64,000 bases of DNA from Seonamhaeicola sp. (lineage in GTDB: Bacteria > Bacteroidota > Bacteroidia > Flavobacteriales > Flavobacteriaceae). Both the position numbers and the translations under genes were made by a program. The first letter of the stretch is position 1, and each line of letters starts with the position of its first letter. Of this stretch, positions 63,910-64,000 are shown one piece after another. Under the pieces are notes generated by a model, which was not told where the DNA came from, made no database searches, and saw only the letters and a list, made by a program, of their open reading frames with translations. Location of the stretch: positions 1 through 64,000 of the forward strand of contig NZ_JANQJQ010000030.1 in NCBI RefSeq assembly GCF_028281565.1, read 5' to 3'.

Positions 63910-64000
63910 CAGAGTGCCTAAAGTTTCAAGTTACAAGTATTTAAAGTTCGTGTATGTTTAGACTTTAGCGCACTTTAAGTGCTTAAGACACTTTAAACTT

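Overview
The window looks like a chromosomal segment of a marine-type flavobacterium (Bacteroidota, Flavobacteriaceae). The evidence is: promoters of the Bacteroidota form (TTG/TTTG at -33, TAnnTTTG at -7) and almost no Shine-Dalgarno sequences; a type IX secretion gene (porQ); a fused alpha/beta 2-oxoacid dehydrogenase E1; a TonB-dependent receptor with a carboxypeptidase-like N-terminal domain; many lipoproteins; two sulfatases; and moderately AT-rich DNA. No tRNA, rRNA, CRISPR array, transposase or phage gene is visible. The one RNA gene recognised is the small SRP RNA.

Layout. 0-17.7 kb is a carbohydrate and sugar-acid region: the end of a phytanoyl-CoA dioxygenase-like gene, a DUF2188 gene, a short alpha-glucan phosphorylase whose PLP lysine is replaced by Thr, a sulfatase with an odd CAISR site, an SDR, a GH3 lipoprotein and a LacI-type regulator. 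Divergent from the regulator is a tight six-gene operon: IPMDH/tartrate-dehydrogenase-like enzyme, cyclase-family hydrolase, four-carbon acid sugar kinase, MFS importer, Gfo/Idh/MocA oxidoreductase and a secreted DUF5060 protein. Two near-identical palindromes exactly 105 bp apart flank the operon promoter and are probably the LacI operators. The operon plausibly turns an imported C4 sugar acid into a triose phosphate.

18-34 kb holds envelope and housekeeping genes: TonB-dependent receptor, M16 peptidase, DsbD with a duplicated sensor domain, cysteine-desulfurase-like enzyme, glutaminyl cyclase, SRP RNA, SDR, two lipoproteins and an ABC-F ATPase. At 34-35 kb is a patch of hairpin repeats, then a DUF2007 gene and pheT. 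At 37.4-39.2 kb, between pheT and another repeat patch, lies a small accessory island. It carries a two-pass membrane protein that resembles bacterial TM-STING, followed by an AT-rich gene with a HEPN ribonuclease motif. No CD-NTase is present in the window. I regard this as the most interesting locus.

39.4-43 kb is a three-gene operon of a lipoprotein acetolactate decarboxylase, a GH67/GH115-like lipoprotein and a helical protein of unknown function. 43-64 kb is mostly core: fused E1, a degenerate M1 peptidase fused to an outer-membrane barrel, LOG protein, uvrA, a CAP lipoprotein, ACP phosphodiesterase, glmM, a second sulfatase with a canonical CSPSR site, an LpxL-like acyltransferase, rhomboid protease, lon and porQ. 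Functions are inferred from motifs read by eye; no database search was run.
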